Source: Pochonia chlamydosporia 170 (Eukaryota > Ascomycota > Sordariomycetes > Hypocreales > Clavicipitaceae). From it: a DNA stretch of 64,000 bases. The DNA lies in contig NW_019154050.1 in assembly GCF_001653235.2 (NCBI RefSeq), forward strand, positions 645,207 through 709,206, read 5' to 3'. Both the position numbers and the translations under genes were made by a program. The first letter of the stretch is position 1, and each line of letters begins with the position of its first letter. The notes beneath the pieces are model-generated. The model saw nothing but the letters and a program-made list of their open reading frames with translations. It did no database searches and was not told where the DNA came from. Positions 1 to 10,030 of this stretch are shown piece by piece.

Positions 1-194
1 TCTTGAGAGTCCACGCCCAGTAAGCCAAGAGCCTCATAAAGGTCTGGCCAATCACTGGTTTCGTGAGATACATAACCCTGAGCGGTCCCATAATCATTTT
101 GGACAATGATCGCAACTTTTGTTCCCAGTATGTTGAACAACGTATTTGCCTTTTTGTACAGGCCGTTTGTTCTGACAGTGAATTTGCGGTCCAT
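1..194 (-). CDS. MADS-box-like protein, N-terminal part (runs off left edge)
   Basis: An open frame starts at the ATG at 194 (context ACAATGG) and stays open for 64 codons to the window edge. Residues 4-34 follow the MADS/SRF DNA-binding pattern: basic residues after the start, then NGLYKKANTLF, then GTKVAIIVQND. These correspond to the family's NGLxKKAxEL helix and the hydrophobic strand after it. After that comes GYVSHETSDWPDLYEAL. The protein is therefore probably a small MADS-like DNA-binding protein, not a full SRF/MEF2 factor, because the typical RGKIEIKRI start is reduced. The C-terminus lies outside the window. It stands head-to-head with the ferric reductase gene. The family call rests on this short motif alone. 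Confidence 0.6.
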   Translation of the reverse strand, partial: MDRKFTVRTNGLYKKANTLFNILGTKVAIIVQNDYGTAQGYVSHETSDWPDLYEALGLLGVDSQ

Positions 195-666
195 TGTTTC
201 AGTCAAAGGTTTGATTTGCGAGTATTTGATTTTAAATGTAAGAAAAGGATGTTTGGGAATTTTCTTTGAGATTTTCATTCCAGCGAGGAGGGGGGACACA
301 CTGCAACATTTTATACGCAGATGTAGGGCCCTTTTATGAGACTCTGGTAAGGACAGCAGCCGCTTATTCAAAGGCAATTGGCTCTTTATGCGCAACCTAT
401 AATTAGAAGCAAATGCCCGAACCCAATGGTTTTGGATCTCGAGGCGGCCATCTCTCGTCCAGCGTCTAATACAAAGACTGATGCCTGTTAGAAGATTTGC
501 GAATACGGTTGGCAGATACCTGGCTTTTTTATAATAATTACTGATCTGGTATTTCTTTGAAAGACTTGTTGTACCGTGCAATGATCCATATTGTTCCGTC
601 ATCCGTCCCGCTTCCATTTCTACCTTCATTCAGTGCTATCAATGCTCCAGTCTCGTGGTTACTGCT
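195..666. other. intergenic region between divergent genes
   Basis: This 470-bp stretch separates the MADS-like gene (minus) from the ferric reductase gene (plus) and should hold both promoters. No open frame with recognisable similarity was seen. An undetected 5' exon of the ferric reductase could lie here, because its frame is open a little way upstream of the chosen ATG. Confidence 0.4.
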
Positions 667-2722
667 ATGGAAGCTACAAAGATATATGTCATATCTTGGG
701 CATGCATACTGACTGTTTTCTGTCTTTTTCGGTGGCCGAAGCGGCTTATCAAGCGTTTGTTCGGTCCTATTATCGCACGGTCGCCCACTCTTGTCCTGAA
801 AGGGTTTCAATACTGCCTCAAGCTTCCACAACGTACGTTATACTTCTGGCGATATGAGAGGGTTACTGCTCAGCATTATGCCTTCCTACTTGCATGTGTA
901 CTCGGTAATGGGCTGTTGTTTGTCAAACCTGAGCTGAACAATGGCTTCCACATTGCGAAAGCAAACTCAGATGAGACACAAAAGAGGGCCGCAGTAGCAG
1001 GATTAGCAAATCTCGTACCGGTCATTCTGGGTGGCCGTAGCTGCGTCATTGCTGACGCGATTGATGTCCCCATTCATCAGTACTACTTTGCACACCGCTG
1101 GCTCTCCAGGCTTGCGATTATCGAGATCATCATGCACGTTGTTATCCATGCAAAGAAAGGGATTGAATGGACTGCTCACGCAGTTTTTGGCCTAATAGTA
1201 TGATCGTCCCTACCGAAGTGATTTTGGCTTCTGACGTGGCATAGGCCTTAATTCTTCTCCTCCTTATGTTACTTTCTTCCGTCGATTGGGTCCGAAGTTC
1301 TTACAAGTCGCTTTTCATTTGGTCACACCTCTGTCTGGCGATCTCCGTTGCGGTTACACTGCTACTCCACCTCTGGTTGCTTGCTCCGCAACATGCGTAT
1401 TTAGAGGCAAAAATTCCATTTTCAGTCGCTTCGCTAGCCTGGATGGTTACTTCAACGTATCGTTGGTTCCGATCTCAGCGGCTCGATGCCGAGGTAGTCA
1501 AATTGTATGATCAAGTACAACCGAATGGCCACACCACTCAAGCCGCTTACACTGGTGCCTTTCTGGTAAAAGCTAAGCTCCGCAAAAGTTTATTAGTCCA
1601 CTCCGGGGCATACTTTTACGTGTACTTTCACAAACTACCCCTCCCGGAACGACTCCGAGGTTATCCTATGATGGTGTACAACTGGTCCGCACTGAATGCT
1701 TCAGGATCTTGGGACAGCGATCTGAGGCGCATGGTGGAACTAACATTTCTGATTCACGATCGCCCGCATTTGTCACCTTTGCTCACAAACTGCCGTATGC
1801 CAATGACAATTGAAGGTCCGTACGGAAGAGATATGAGGCTCTATAGGTTCGATACCGTGTGCCTTGTGGCTAGCGGCATTGGCATTTCTGGAATTATGCC
1901 GGTGGCACTTTCCCTTGCGGACCGAAGCCACTACGACCAAGAACGAAAGAGGGAGCTTGCAAAAGATTTCAAAGAGAAATCAAACTTAGTCGAGGAGGAG
2001 CGACATTGCTCTCTAGGCATGCATCAAGACAGAACGAGACGTCTCAACATATTTTGGGTACTAGAGAATAACCTCCAAGTTAATTGGATCATTGACGGGT
2101 TGGCAGAACTCTCTCAACTCGATTCAAAACATGTACGTGCTTCGTCCCCGCCGGGATTGGTACTAACTAACTGGCTTAGACTCTTGTTCATGTCTGCATA
2201 TATGAACCGGAAAGCAGAAAAAATAGTACCGACTGCGCGTCCAAAATAATACCCGAGTCATTCCACCGTCATTGCAGGGTGACGTATGCTCCACAGAAGT
2301 ACTGGGCATCGCATGTTAGACAACAAATCAATTGGTGCCTGGATACTTCACCTGGGGAGATTGCAGCTGCAGGTACGCACCGACACCGCCGCCTATGCAC
2401 AATCTACTAACAACAGGAAAAAGTGTGTGGCACTACCGATATCCGTCAGATAGTAAACCAGGCCCTGTGCAGTCATCCCCGCAGGTCTACCTTTTTTGAT
2501 CTTGAGCACCAACCCCGCGGCGAAGAATGGGAAGGCATGAAGAGTGTGGTGGCAGAGCCAACTGGTGGCAGTCGGCAATCACAAGCCGGGAGTCATCGAA
2601 GACCTGGGATCGAGCTAACAACGCTTGAACCTGCCCAAATTCGACATCGCGCACAACAGGTCCACATAGTTCAGAATCAAAGGCGAGAGTTCAGTGTTCA
2701 AGGTTATGTAGAAATAGTATAG
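667..2722 (+). CDS. ferric reductase-like transmembrane oxidoreductase (FRE), four exons
   Basis: Proposed exons are 667-1197, 1245-2132, 2180-2372 and 2424-2722, giving 636 aa with all phases consistent. Two introns contain CTAAC-type branch points (TACTAACTAAC before 2179, CTACTAACAAC before 2423). Family members move electrons from NAD(P)H through FAD and two hemes across a membrane to reduce Fe(III)/Cu(II). The four heme-ligand histidines occur as two pairs spaced by 14: H143/H157 (in FAHRW and IIMHVV) and H205/H219. The NAD(P)-binding side shows IEGPYG and CLVASGIGISG, then VCGTTDIR. The late segment FFDLEHQPRGEEW is typical of fungal members. The usual HPF FAD motif appears as GYPMM, so FAD binding may be atypical. 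About 60 residues of unfamiliar tail follow EEW. The true 5' end could be further upstream. Ferric reductases are common Starship cargo. Confidence 0.85.
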
Positions 2723-3357
2723 GACCACCTTCAATAGGCATTCATTACAGCAGTGTACGGTGAATAGGATTTTAGGCAGAGAGTTTGCTGTGTTATCAGC
2801 TGTAAGTTTCACAATCACACATCCAACAGGAAATGTCTAAACCTTTCTGTGACCATGTAAGCTATTTTTTTTTTTCAGCCGTCTCGTATACCCGTCATAA
2901 AGTTGTTCCTCTTGTTTTTTTTTTTTTTCGGGGCAAATTTGTGTTAAATTTAGGTTAAGTATGTCATTTAAGTATTCGGCGTGTGTTACGAGTTATCAAA
3001 TTATCTGTCGAGTAATGTGGGATCACATGAGATCTGGCATTGCCGCGCCGAAGTCTGGAGTTGAATTGACAGAGAATTTTCCTAAAGAACTAATAAAGAA
3101 AGGGATACACACAGCTATTCGTCTTGACAGCAGCTTCACCGTGGTAAAAAGCAACAAATTAGCCCTCTTTTGAAGTGTTGATAGTTGACAGCCGATACGT
3201 GACACAGTCTCAATTAGCGGCCAAAAAATAGCCTACTTTCTGGTAACTCAATAGAACTAATACTAAGATGATGCAAATAAAAGTCTAATCAAGCTTGCTA
3301 GCCAACCAGGGCAAGCCGTTTCGTTCAACTTTGAGGCAGATCAAAACGTCTGCAATT
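2723..3357. other. gene-free stretch with T-tracts
   Basis: This spacer lies between two convergent genes. It contains two T-tracts (about 2866-2877 and 2917-2928) and only short open frames with no recognisable product. Confidence 0.4.
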
Positions 3358-4101
3358 TCATTCAGGCAAGTCGACAATGTCGAGTTGAGTAGGCTCAGTG
3401 AACACTGCTCTCAGCTGGTGCAATCTGGGAACCACTAGACGAAGGAACAATAGTGTGTCCATCATTGAATCATCCGTCTGGCCAAACAGTCCGCCAGAAT
3501 AAAAATTTGCAAGATCCTGCGCCACATCTAGAAACGTGGCCGACAGCTGGTGAATAAATGAGACGATTTCGGCGAAAACTTGCTCGTTATAGTCGTTTGT
3601 CACCATATTGTTGTAGTGGATAATGTTTACCCTTAGTGGATTTGTGAGGTACAACTTAGCAAAGTCGCTTTCGTCAACCGTGAGAGGGGATTGCATGGTC
3701 GCGAGCAGCGACTTCACACGATGTCTTAATTGCAGCATGAAGTTGCCACGGTGAGATCTGTCTGGTTGATAGCGTAGTTCGTTAATCACTTCTTGTAGCG
3801 ACGAGGAATGGTTGCTTGCTGGTTCGTTGTCGTCCCCCAGTCTATCATCGGATTGAGGCGATGGACCCGGAGCACGGTCAACATAGCCCTGTAGCGGCGG
3901 GGTGACAAATTCTGGCGAAGTGGACACAGGTACTGGAGACACACCGGCAACGGCGGGAATGCTGCTTGACGTCGCAGCATCAACCTCAACATGATAGTTC
4001 ATGATGTTGGGATGGATTATTGTTGAGGCTGGAGTTTCCAAGTTTCCTCCACCAAATTCATCGGTGAGATTCCGAGTTTCGTCCTGCGAGCTATGGTTCA
4101 T
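3358..4101 (-). CDS. hypothetical protein, 247 aa
   Basis: This is a single uninterrupted frame starting at the ATG at 4101. I do not recognise the family. Residues 1 to about 105 are Ser/Pro/Thr-rich and probably disordered. From about residue 105 to the end the sequence looks helical and folded, with alternating Leu/Val/Ile (for example EIVFSIHQL-like stretches and LRLVVPRLHQLRAV). There is no signal peptide or membrane segment, so it is probably intracellular. It is divergently arranged with the hexapeptide-repeat gene at 4381, 279 bp away, suggesting a shared promoter region. Support is only the length of the frame and its non-random composition. Confidence 0.55.
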   Translation of the reverse strand: MNHSSQDETRNLTDEFGGGNLETPASTIIHPNIMNYHVEVDAATSSSIPAVAGVSPVPVSTSPEFVTPPLQGYVDRAPGPSPQSDDRLGDDNEPASNHSSSLQEVINELRYQPDRSHRGNFMLQLRHRVKSLLATMQSPLTVDESDFAKLYLTNPLRVNIIHYNNMVTNDYNEQVFAEIVSFIHQLSATFLDVAQDLANFYSGGLFGQTDDSMMDTLLFLRLVVPRLHQLRAVFTEPTQLDIVDLPE

Positions 4102-4380
4102 TGCTGCTCTCTTGCGAGAGAAGTGGCCGCTCCTCCATGTTTTTATACAGTCGAACTCTTTCGGTTACATGACTACTGTTTGTTGATAATTATCGAGCTG
4201 TATTGGGGGATTGGATTTCCATATCACGCTTCGTGGAAATAGTACGATAAATCAAGATTCAAAATCTGATAACAGAGTGCAGTAATCCCGGTTGCAGGAA
4301 ATCGAAAGCGTTCAATATCATCTATATATATTCGCAACAACTACTCATATTTACTTCTAAAGTGAAACTCAAACGCAATT
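4102..4380. promoter_or_regulatory. shared divergent promoter region
   Basis: This 279-bp spacer lies between the start codons of two divergent genes. A TATA-like run, ATCTATATATATTC, lies around 4320-4333, about 50-60 bp upstream of the plus-strand ATG, and is followed by an A-rich leader ending CAATT-ATG. On the other side a TTTTTATACAG sequence near 4139-4149 could serve the minus-strand gene. Confidence 0.4.
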
Positions 4381-7032
4381 ATGTCGGCGGCAGAGAAGAA
4401 CAAAGTTGAGCGCCTAGCTCGTCAATTCCTAAGACTGCATAATTCGGAGCACGCGCATAGTCAGTTGATCACTGAGGAAATCATCACACTTGCGACCCGC
4501 CTAGGCGTTGACCAAGCTCACAAAGCTGGCAATGAGGCAGATTGGGTAAAAAGGTGGGATGATGAAAAGCATCTACTGAGCTCTATGGCAGAATTTGAGA
4601 GAGCTGCTGCCAAATTCTTAGGACCACCACCACAGAAATCTTCTGAAAATAAACCTTCTACGCCACATCCCACCTCAACACAGCCACCCACATCCAATGC
4701 CACTACACCAAATGCTTCCGAACCTCACCCACCCACTCCAAACCCCGCCACCCCTGACACCAAAAAAGGCGGCTTCTTAAACCGTTTCAATCCCTTTGGT
4801 GGGAGCCCTGAGAAGCCAGACGTTCAGTCCAAAGCGCAGTATGACCCGCAAGGCGAGGCAGAACACTCAGAAACCTTTGTGGATGCAACACAAGACAGTT
4901 CGAATACAGTGGAGGACAAGACAGAGGAGAATCCCGTTCCTACTAGCTCCGCTGAACCATCAAAATCTCCCCAGCCGCCGCAATCGAAGAAGCCCGACGG
5001 AAAGGGAACAGAAGGAGACCCAGTTCTTATCAGCTCTACTGAGCCATCAGCATCGCCTCAGCCACCGCAGGCGAAGAAATCCGTAGGAGACGGAACAGAA
5101 AATGATCCGGTCGAAATCAGCTCTGCCGAGGCGTCAGCATCACCTCAGCCATCAGTGGCTAACAACACAGCGGGAACAAGCCGCGTCAATATTGGAGACA
5201 AGCTGTCAGGAATATTGGGAAAAATTAAGAGTGAAGGGGGCAGTAAAGGTGGCTCTGGCAGTACGGGTGGTTCTGGCAGCACGGGTGGCTCGGGGAGTAC
5301 GGGCGGCTCTGGCAGTACGGGCGGCTCTGGCAGTACGGGCGGCTCTGGCAGTACGGGCGGCTCTGGAGACACGGGTGGCTCTGGCAGCACGGGTGGCTCT
5401 GGCAGCACGGGTGGCTCTGGCAGCACGGGTGGCTCTGGCAGCACGGGTGGCTCTGGAGACACGGGTGGCTCTGGAGACACGGGTGGCTCTGGAGACACGG
5501 GTGGCTCTGGAGACACGGGTGGCTCCGGCAGTACTGGCGGCTCTGGCAGCACTGGCGGCTCTGGCAGTACTGGCGGCTCTGGCAGCACGGGTGGTTCTGG
5601 CAGCACGGGTGGCTCTGGCAGCACGGGTGGCTCTGGAGACACGGTTGGCTCCGGCAGTACTGGCGGCTCTGGCAGCACGGGTGGTTCTGGAAACACAAGA
5701 GGCTCTGGAAACACAGGAGGTTCTGGAAATATGGGGGGGTCTGGAGGCACGGGTGGCTCCAGCGGTACGGGTGGCCCTGGAAATACAGGTGGCGCTGGCG
5801 GGAATAACAGAGCCAGCAGCACTACAGGCTTGGGAAGGAGCAATAATCACGCCAAGGTTGAAATACCTGACGGCAGGACCACTCAAATCCTCGACTTCGA
5901 TCCTTGGCGTTGGGAAGCCAGCCACGGATGTGACGATAACGCATACATGGAAAGACCCGCGCTGTTCTCTCGAGGATATCCGCTTGAAGAAGACCGCCTC
6001 CCTGGCCCGTCGAAATTTCCATATCTATGGCACCAGATTCGTCATCCGGACCACGACAATGAGTTGGCATGGGCCTTTTTACGTGGAAAGCTGAGGAAGA
6101 ATACCCTTGTTCTTGAGTGTCCGGGGAATGACGGAAGCAGGTTGCTTTTACTCTCTCCATATTTCAACAGAGGCGTCGCTGAAACAGTGAAAAAGGCGAC
6201 CGGAGCGGAAATACCGGAAGTGCCCTACGGTGACCCAACGATGCTATATGGCAAGCGACTGGCAGACAATCGCCCGCAAGAAATTGCATTTGCAGTGGGA
6301 AAGGGCGAACGAAACAATGGAGATGCCTTTTTTGTCTATCATAACCCAGAGCGGTGGTTCCCGGTGTCCGTCATTAAGGCTCAAATGGGCAACAACCAAA
6401 CCGAAAAACTTCTCAAGACATGTAGACCAACCTGGAACATGCGTGAGGCTGCACAGGAAGCGCCCCGCCAGCAACTAGGGAATAATTCACCACTGCCAGC
6501 CAGGTACAACTCGGCTCCCGCGGCTCCACAGCCAACACACAGTTTACCGTTGCCAACTCAACAGTCAGGAAGATACTTCTCAGCTCCTCAGCCTGTGCCG
6601 TTCTCAATGGTAGGAGGTGCACTGGGGACAACACCACCAGCAAACCCACCATATCAACAACATCAATTCTCAAATACAGCCCAGCAGTCGCATGGAATTT
6701 ATAATTCGCCGCAGCTATCTGGCTTTCCTCCACACTGGCCGTCTTACCAGCAAACGCAGCATCAGCAACCCCCATACATGTATGGACTTCCTGGTGCTGC
6801 TTGGGTTCAGTACCCTGGTGTTATCCCCGGGCCAGCATCTTCCGCCGTCGGCCCAGCGCCGCCAGCACATGCTGGATTTCCCCCATCCACACATCCAATG
6901 TACATGGCGCCAACAGGGTATCAAGTGCCGATGCCAACAGCGCAACCACAGACAGGAGCTTCCAAAGGGAAAGCTGTTCAGATGGCATGGGGCCGCCCAA
7001 CCCCTTATAACTCTGTCACGCCAGACCCTTGA
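4381..7032 (+). CDS. hexapeptide-repeat protein of unknown function, 883 aa
   Basis: This is a single long frame from ATG 4381. Residues 1-80 form a charged helical N-terminus. Residues about 85-185 are Pro/Thr/Ser-rich. Residues about 185-262 hold three imperfect copies of a 26-27-residue unit containing SSxEPSxSPQPPQ and KGTExDPV. Residues about 290-473 are roughly 30 tandem GGSGST-type hexapeptides. Residues about 490-680 look like a folded domain: LDFDPWRWEASHG, FPYLWHQIRHPDHDNE, KNTLVLECPGNDGSRLLLLS. The remaining 200 residues are Pro/Gln/Tyr-rich and end PTPYNSVTPDP. There is no signal peptide. I do not recognise the folded domain and assign no function. The Gly/Ser/Thr array would act as a flexible linker whose length can vary by repeat slippage. 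Confidence 0.75.
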   Translation: MSAAEKNKVERLARQFLRLHNSEHAHSQLITEEIITLATRLGVDQAHKAGNEADWVKRWDDEKHLLSSMAEFERAAAKFLGPPPQKSSENKPSTPHPTSTQPPTSNATTPNASEPHPPTPNPATPDTKKGGFLNRFNPFGGSPEKPDVQSKAQYDPQGEAEHSETFVDATQDSSNTVEDKTEENPVPTSSAEPSKSPQPPQSKKPDGKGTEGDPVLISSTEPSASPQPPQAKKSVGDGTENDPVEISSAEASASPQPSVANNTAGTSRVNIGDKLSGILGKIKSEGGSKGGSGSTGGSGSTGGSGSTGGSGSTGGSGSTGGSGSTGGSGDTGGSGSTGGSGSTGGSGSTGGSGSTGGSGDTGGSGDTGGSGDTGGSGDTGGSGSTGGSGSTGGSGSTGGSGSTGGSGSTGGSGSTGGSGDTVGSGSTGGSGSTGGSGNTRGSGNTGGSGNMGGSGGTGGSSGTGGPGNTGGAGGNNRASSTTGLGRSNNHAKVEIPDGRTTQILDFDPWRWEASHGCDDNAYMERPALFSRGYPLEEDRLPGPSKFPYLWHQIRHPDHDNELAWAFLRGKLRKNTLVLECPGNDGSRLLLLSPYFNRGVAETVKKATGAEIPEVPYGDPTMLYGKRLADNRPQEIAFAVGKGERNNGDAFFVYHNPERWFPVSVIKAQMGNNQTEKLLKTCRPTWNMREAAQEAPRQQLGNNSPLPARYNSAPAAPQPTHSLPLPTQQSGRYFSAPQPVPFSMVGGALGTTPPANPPYQQHQFSNTAQQSHGIYNSPQLSGFPPHWPSYQQTQHQQPPYMYGLPGAAWVQYPGVIPGPASSAVGPAPPAHAGFPPSTHPMYMAPTGYQVPMPTAQPQTGASKGKAVQMAWGRPTPYNSVTPDP
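5248..5801 (+). repeat. 18-bp coding minisatellite (about 30 units)
   Basis: Tandem 18-bp units follow the pattern ggtggctctggcagcacg and encode GGSGST. By translation the order is six GST, one GDT, four GST, four GDT, six GST, one GDT, two GST and then diverging GNT/GNM/GGT units. The clustering of GDT variants (a gagac-ac form) points to block duplication inside the array. The unit has no stop codon in most frames, so long spurious open frames appear on both strands here. Confidence 0.9.
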
Positions 7033-7848
7033 CTTAAGATGAAGTCGAGAGCCTCATTCAACTTTGCGATGAGATGATGGGCAGGTCCCGCGCTCAAGAC
7101 GCAAGGCGCTGCGCTCTCAGAAAGCAATTGCAGTACTGCAACCGTGATTTTGCGAATAGCCCTCTTGGCCTGACTTATGAGAAGTTAAATTCCCTTACTA
7201 TTGTTTGTCTAGATAATAAGATTGCTATTAACACCCCGTCAAACTCTCACAAGTATTACTGAAGGAGGACGCTGCTGCTGAATACCATCCACTCTTGCCC
7301 AGCCTCCTCCAGGTCTGAGTCTTGCTCGCCACTCTGCAATGCTGCAGCATGCATCCGTCGCCGTCCAATAATTGTTGTTACAATTTCTGTGTCGCGGTAA
7401 CGAGCAGACCCAGTCCTTCCTAGAGCTTTCCGAAAGTACTAGGCCTTAGTGTTGTGACCTGTATTCTCTTCATTTGCTCCAGTTGCTCTATCCCGACGAT
7501 CCGCTGGATCTTGGTTACAATGATACATCGTATCAATTTCGTAGGGCGAAGAGGTTTACGTAGAACGACGTGGAGAGGTTTACAACGCAGATACTTGACC
7601 ACAGTTCGCCGGTTCAGCCTCGAGTGCGTAAAAGCGGGAAGGGGCGTCCTCGTCATGTGTTGCCATCATTAATACACAGTCGCTTACAATTTCTTGGCCG
7701 CTGCAAGCGGCTGCTCGATTGGTGCGCCGTCATGCTAATTGGACAGTTTCCATTGAGCCAGCGCTTAGCGGAACGTTATATACTATGCCGAAAGCCCAAG
7801 GGCATTCAACATAACCGTATTCCGACCTTTGTCCTCCATCAACACACA
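7033..7848. other. gene-poor spacer
   Basis: This region holds short open frames on both strands (for example 7420-7656 minus) without recognisable similarity or convincing composition. A TATA-like TTATATACT near 7775-7783 lies about 70 bp upstream of the ATG at 7849 and may be that gene's promoter. Confidence 0.35.
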
Positions 7849-8469
7849 ATGAACGGTATCCCGAACATGTCCACGAGTGACCAACTTTGGTTCTCTCAAA
7901 TCTCGTCAATTAGTTGGGAGAAGGCATACAAGACCACCTGCGACCAAATCGACGCTTATATTGCAAAAATATCGTCCCTTGAGATGCAGCTAGCCGCAGC
8001 CGAGACTCGCAACGCTTGTCTCACTAGGGAAAACCAGCGGCTGAGCCTGACAATTAGGCACTTGGTACGTTCCTAGATCATTCAATGCATGCTTCATGAG
8101 AAGAAATGGCTTACACACTAGCAGGCGCCATGGGCTTCTATCACTCCGAATATGTCACCGAGATCAAGTCCTGTTAACAATAACCCTGAGGACAGTGGCA
8201 ATACATTAGTCGGAGAGGCCTTTGACAATATCTTTAATACTGAATACTTCTTGGGGTCAGACAGTGACCATGGCATGGATGACGGCTCTGAGACAGCTGT
8301 TGATCTGGAAGCTCCCGGCGATTCGCAGGCTGTTGAGAAATTTGAGACAGAGGGCAACGCTGGCAAAGGGCTGATCTTGACCGTGGAGTCTGGTCACGCC
8401 CCCGAGCCAGTGTCACAAGAGAGTGCCACCGTGAAACTTGCAGACAAGATTCTACAGTCGGATGGTTGA
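7849..8469 (+). CDS. hypothetical coiled-coil protein, two exons
   Basis: Exons 7849-8064 and 8125-8469 encode about 186 aa. The ATG at 7849 sits in CACACAATGA. The intron has a strong GTACGT donor. It ends in a tandem acceptor, TAGCAG, where either AG keeps the frame, so isoforms differing by one Gln are possible. Residues about 40-70 form a heptad-type coiled coil (ISSLEMQLAAAETRN, then LTRENQRLSLTIRHL) without a clear basic region, so this is not a convincing bZIP. The second exon is acidic and Ser-rich (EYFLGSDSDHGMDDG). It may be a nuclear or regulatory protein, but that is inference. The family is not recognised. Confidence 0.6.
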
Positions 8470-8823
8470 TCTTGTAAATCGAAGAAATTACGCACAGTCC
8501 CATCCAGTTTCTTTTTGTATGCTTATACAATCATAACGCGAGTTTAGTCCTACTATGAAAGTTCTTCGTAACAATTTCCTAAAGTGCAATAATTCCGTTG
8601 TGTAGCTCCGGAGACACTAGCAGATACATTCGTATCTTTCACTCTCCTCCTTCTTCGAGGGAGGACCACATCGCAACGTATGCATATATTGTACATCCTT
8701 GTAGTCGTGGTGAAAACTTTGCACGCTCCGAAATCTCAATCGTGAGGCTCGTTTCTTCCTACGGTTGACTGGTTAGTACATTTGTAACACGTATCCCATC
8801 TCATTTCGACCATTTCGGCGGTT
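8470..8823. other. gene-free spacer
   Basis: Nothing recognisable was seen in these 354 bp; this is the 3' flank of the coiled-coil gene. Confidence 0.35.
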
Positions 8824-9225
8824 TCAGAACAAAGAAATGTAGATCTTCATCACCATGTGGTAATGAAGCCCGCATTTGCTACAAAATTTCGCGGGAGGGG
8901 AGTCGCAGTGGTAAGCGTGGTAGCAGTTGTCTGGTTCGCTCTGCCCTTCTACTTCATTGACTTTTGATGCTTGCGGTTCCCTTACGGGCACAGGACTCAC
9001 GGAGCTCGACCACCTAGAACCCCTTCTAATGGAGGCATCGCCTAGCCCTCCTTGCGAGTCCTTACGTGAAATACCGCGGTTGGCGATCCCTGGTCTTCGT
9101 GCCTTCTTCTGTCTATTGACATTGTCCGCCCAGCCTGGATTTCTGTTGGACTCCTCTAGGGTAGTGCCTTCCAAAAACGAATGAACCCTCATGCCTGACT
9201 GGTTTGTAAGGGGTCGGAACCCCAA
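8824..9225 (-). CDS. possible small protein with zinc-ribbon-like end
   Basis: This 133-codon frame is rich in Arg/Ser in its middle and ends with CYHAYHCDSPPAKFCSKCG followed by LHYH. The CxxxxHC and CxxC spacing resembles a small zinc-binding knuckle. It could be a real small gene or the last exon of a larger, degraded one; no upstream exon was found. The immediately following plus-strand sequence is the 156-bp repeat array, so it may be a remnant. Confidence 0.35.
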   Translation of the reverse strand: MGFRPLTNQSGMRVHSFLEGTTLEESNRNPGWADNVNRQKKARRPGIANRGISRKDSQGGLGDASIRRGSRWSSSVSPVPVREPQASKVNEVEGQSEPDNCYHAYHCDSPPAKFCSKCGLHYHMVMKIYISLF

Positions 9226-9239
9226 ACTTGAGCTGACCT

Positions 9240-10030
9240 TATTGGCTAGAGCCTATGAAGGGGCGTTGCGTTCGGGTACACCCCTCATCCAACATCGATT
9301 GGACGAAGAGAGGGTAAGTAGCCACTGAAAAGAAGCGATTTTGACTACAGCGACACCTAATGCAACCCAGTAAGCCACGCTGAAGCTAGCATTTTCTATT
9401 GGTAGAGTCTAAATAAGACGTGGGTTGATGTGAGCACCCCACTGTTGGAAAACTGTTATGCCAAGGGGGAGATTTAGGCAGTAGAAAGAAGAGAAACTGA
9501 CTAGGTCGACGCCATACTCAAGCCAAAATTACCCCTGGTATCTGGCGCGTTCATTGGTAGAGGACGTACGGAATGTTTGTTTAATGTAAGCACCCCACTG
9601 TCCAAATGGGACTGACAAAAAGCCCGAATCAAGCAATAATACGAAGCAACATTGACTACGTTCACACCCTATGCAGCCTCAAAAGTCGACTAATATGGGA
9701 TTCCTTTACTGGTGAGATTGAGCAGGGCGTACTGTTGATGTAGGCACCCCATTCTCGAAACCGTTCGCGCTAAGACAGAGAATCAAGCACTGATACGAAG
9801 CGATGTTGACTAGGTCGACACCGTATGGCTCCGATGAGAACACCCAATTTTCGCCAGGTCGTATTGGTGCAGAGTGAACAGGGCGTGGTTTTGCAGTAGA
9901 CACCCCGCGGCCCTGAAAGACGTGGCCCGGAAGTCAACATCAAACAATTAGAAGAAGCGATCTGAACTAGGCTGACACCACCATTCATCATTTTCACAGA
10001 GCTATCATCCAATGGTTTCGTTGGCTAGAC
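9240..10030. repeat. degenerate 156-bp tandem repeat array, block A
   Basis: About five diverged units repeat with a spacing of about 155 bp. The landmark TTGATGTGAGCACCCCACTG (about 9424) recurs as TTTAATGTAAGCACCCCACT (about 9580), TTGATGTAGGCACCCCATTC (about 9733) and TTTGCAGTAGACACCCCGCG (about 9890). A second landmark, an AAGCRAYRTTGACTA-like segment followed by GTCGACACC, recurs in between. The units resemble block B at 26040-26530, which has the same orientation and period. No protein is encoded consistently. The family is unknown to me. Confidence 0.75.

Noticed and set aside
63..339. Plus-strand frames at the left edge
   Set aside because: The minus-strand MADS-like frame explains the coding signal there.
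2227..2278. Candidate ferric reductase intron between 2226 and 2278
   Set aside because: It shifts the frame. The 2133-2179 intron, with GTACGT donor and TACTAACTAAC branch site, keeps the frame through 2372.
5102..6094. Long open frames on both strands over the hexapeptide array (up to 330 codons, Ala/Arg/Val- or Pro/Glu-rich)
   Set aside because: They arise because the 18-bp unit has no stop in most frames. Only the 4381-7032 frame has a proper start and flanking protein-like sequence.
9240..10030. Possible CRISPR-like or coding repeat
   Set aside because: Units are contiguous and diverged, with no spacers, and open frames are not shared between units. The context is eukaryotic.
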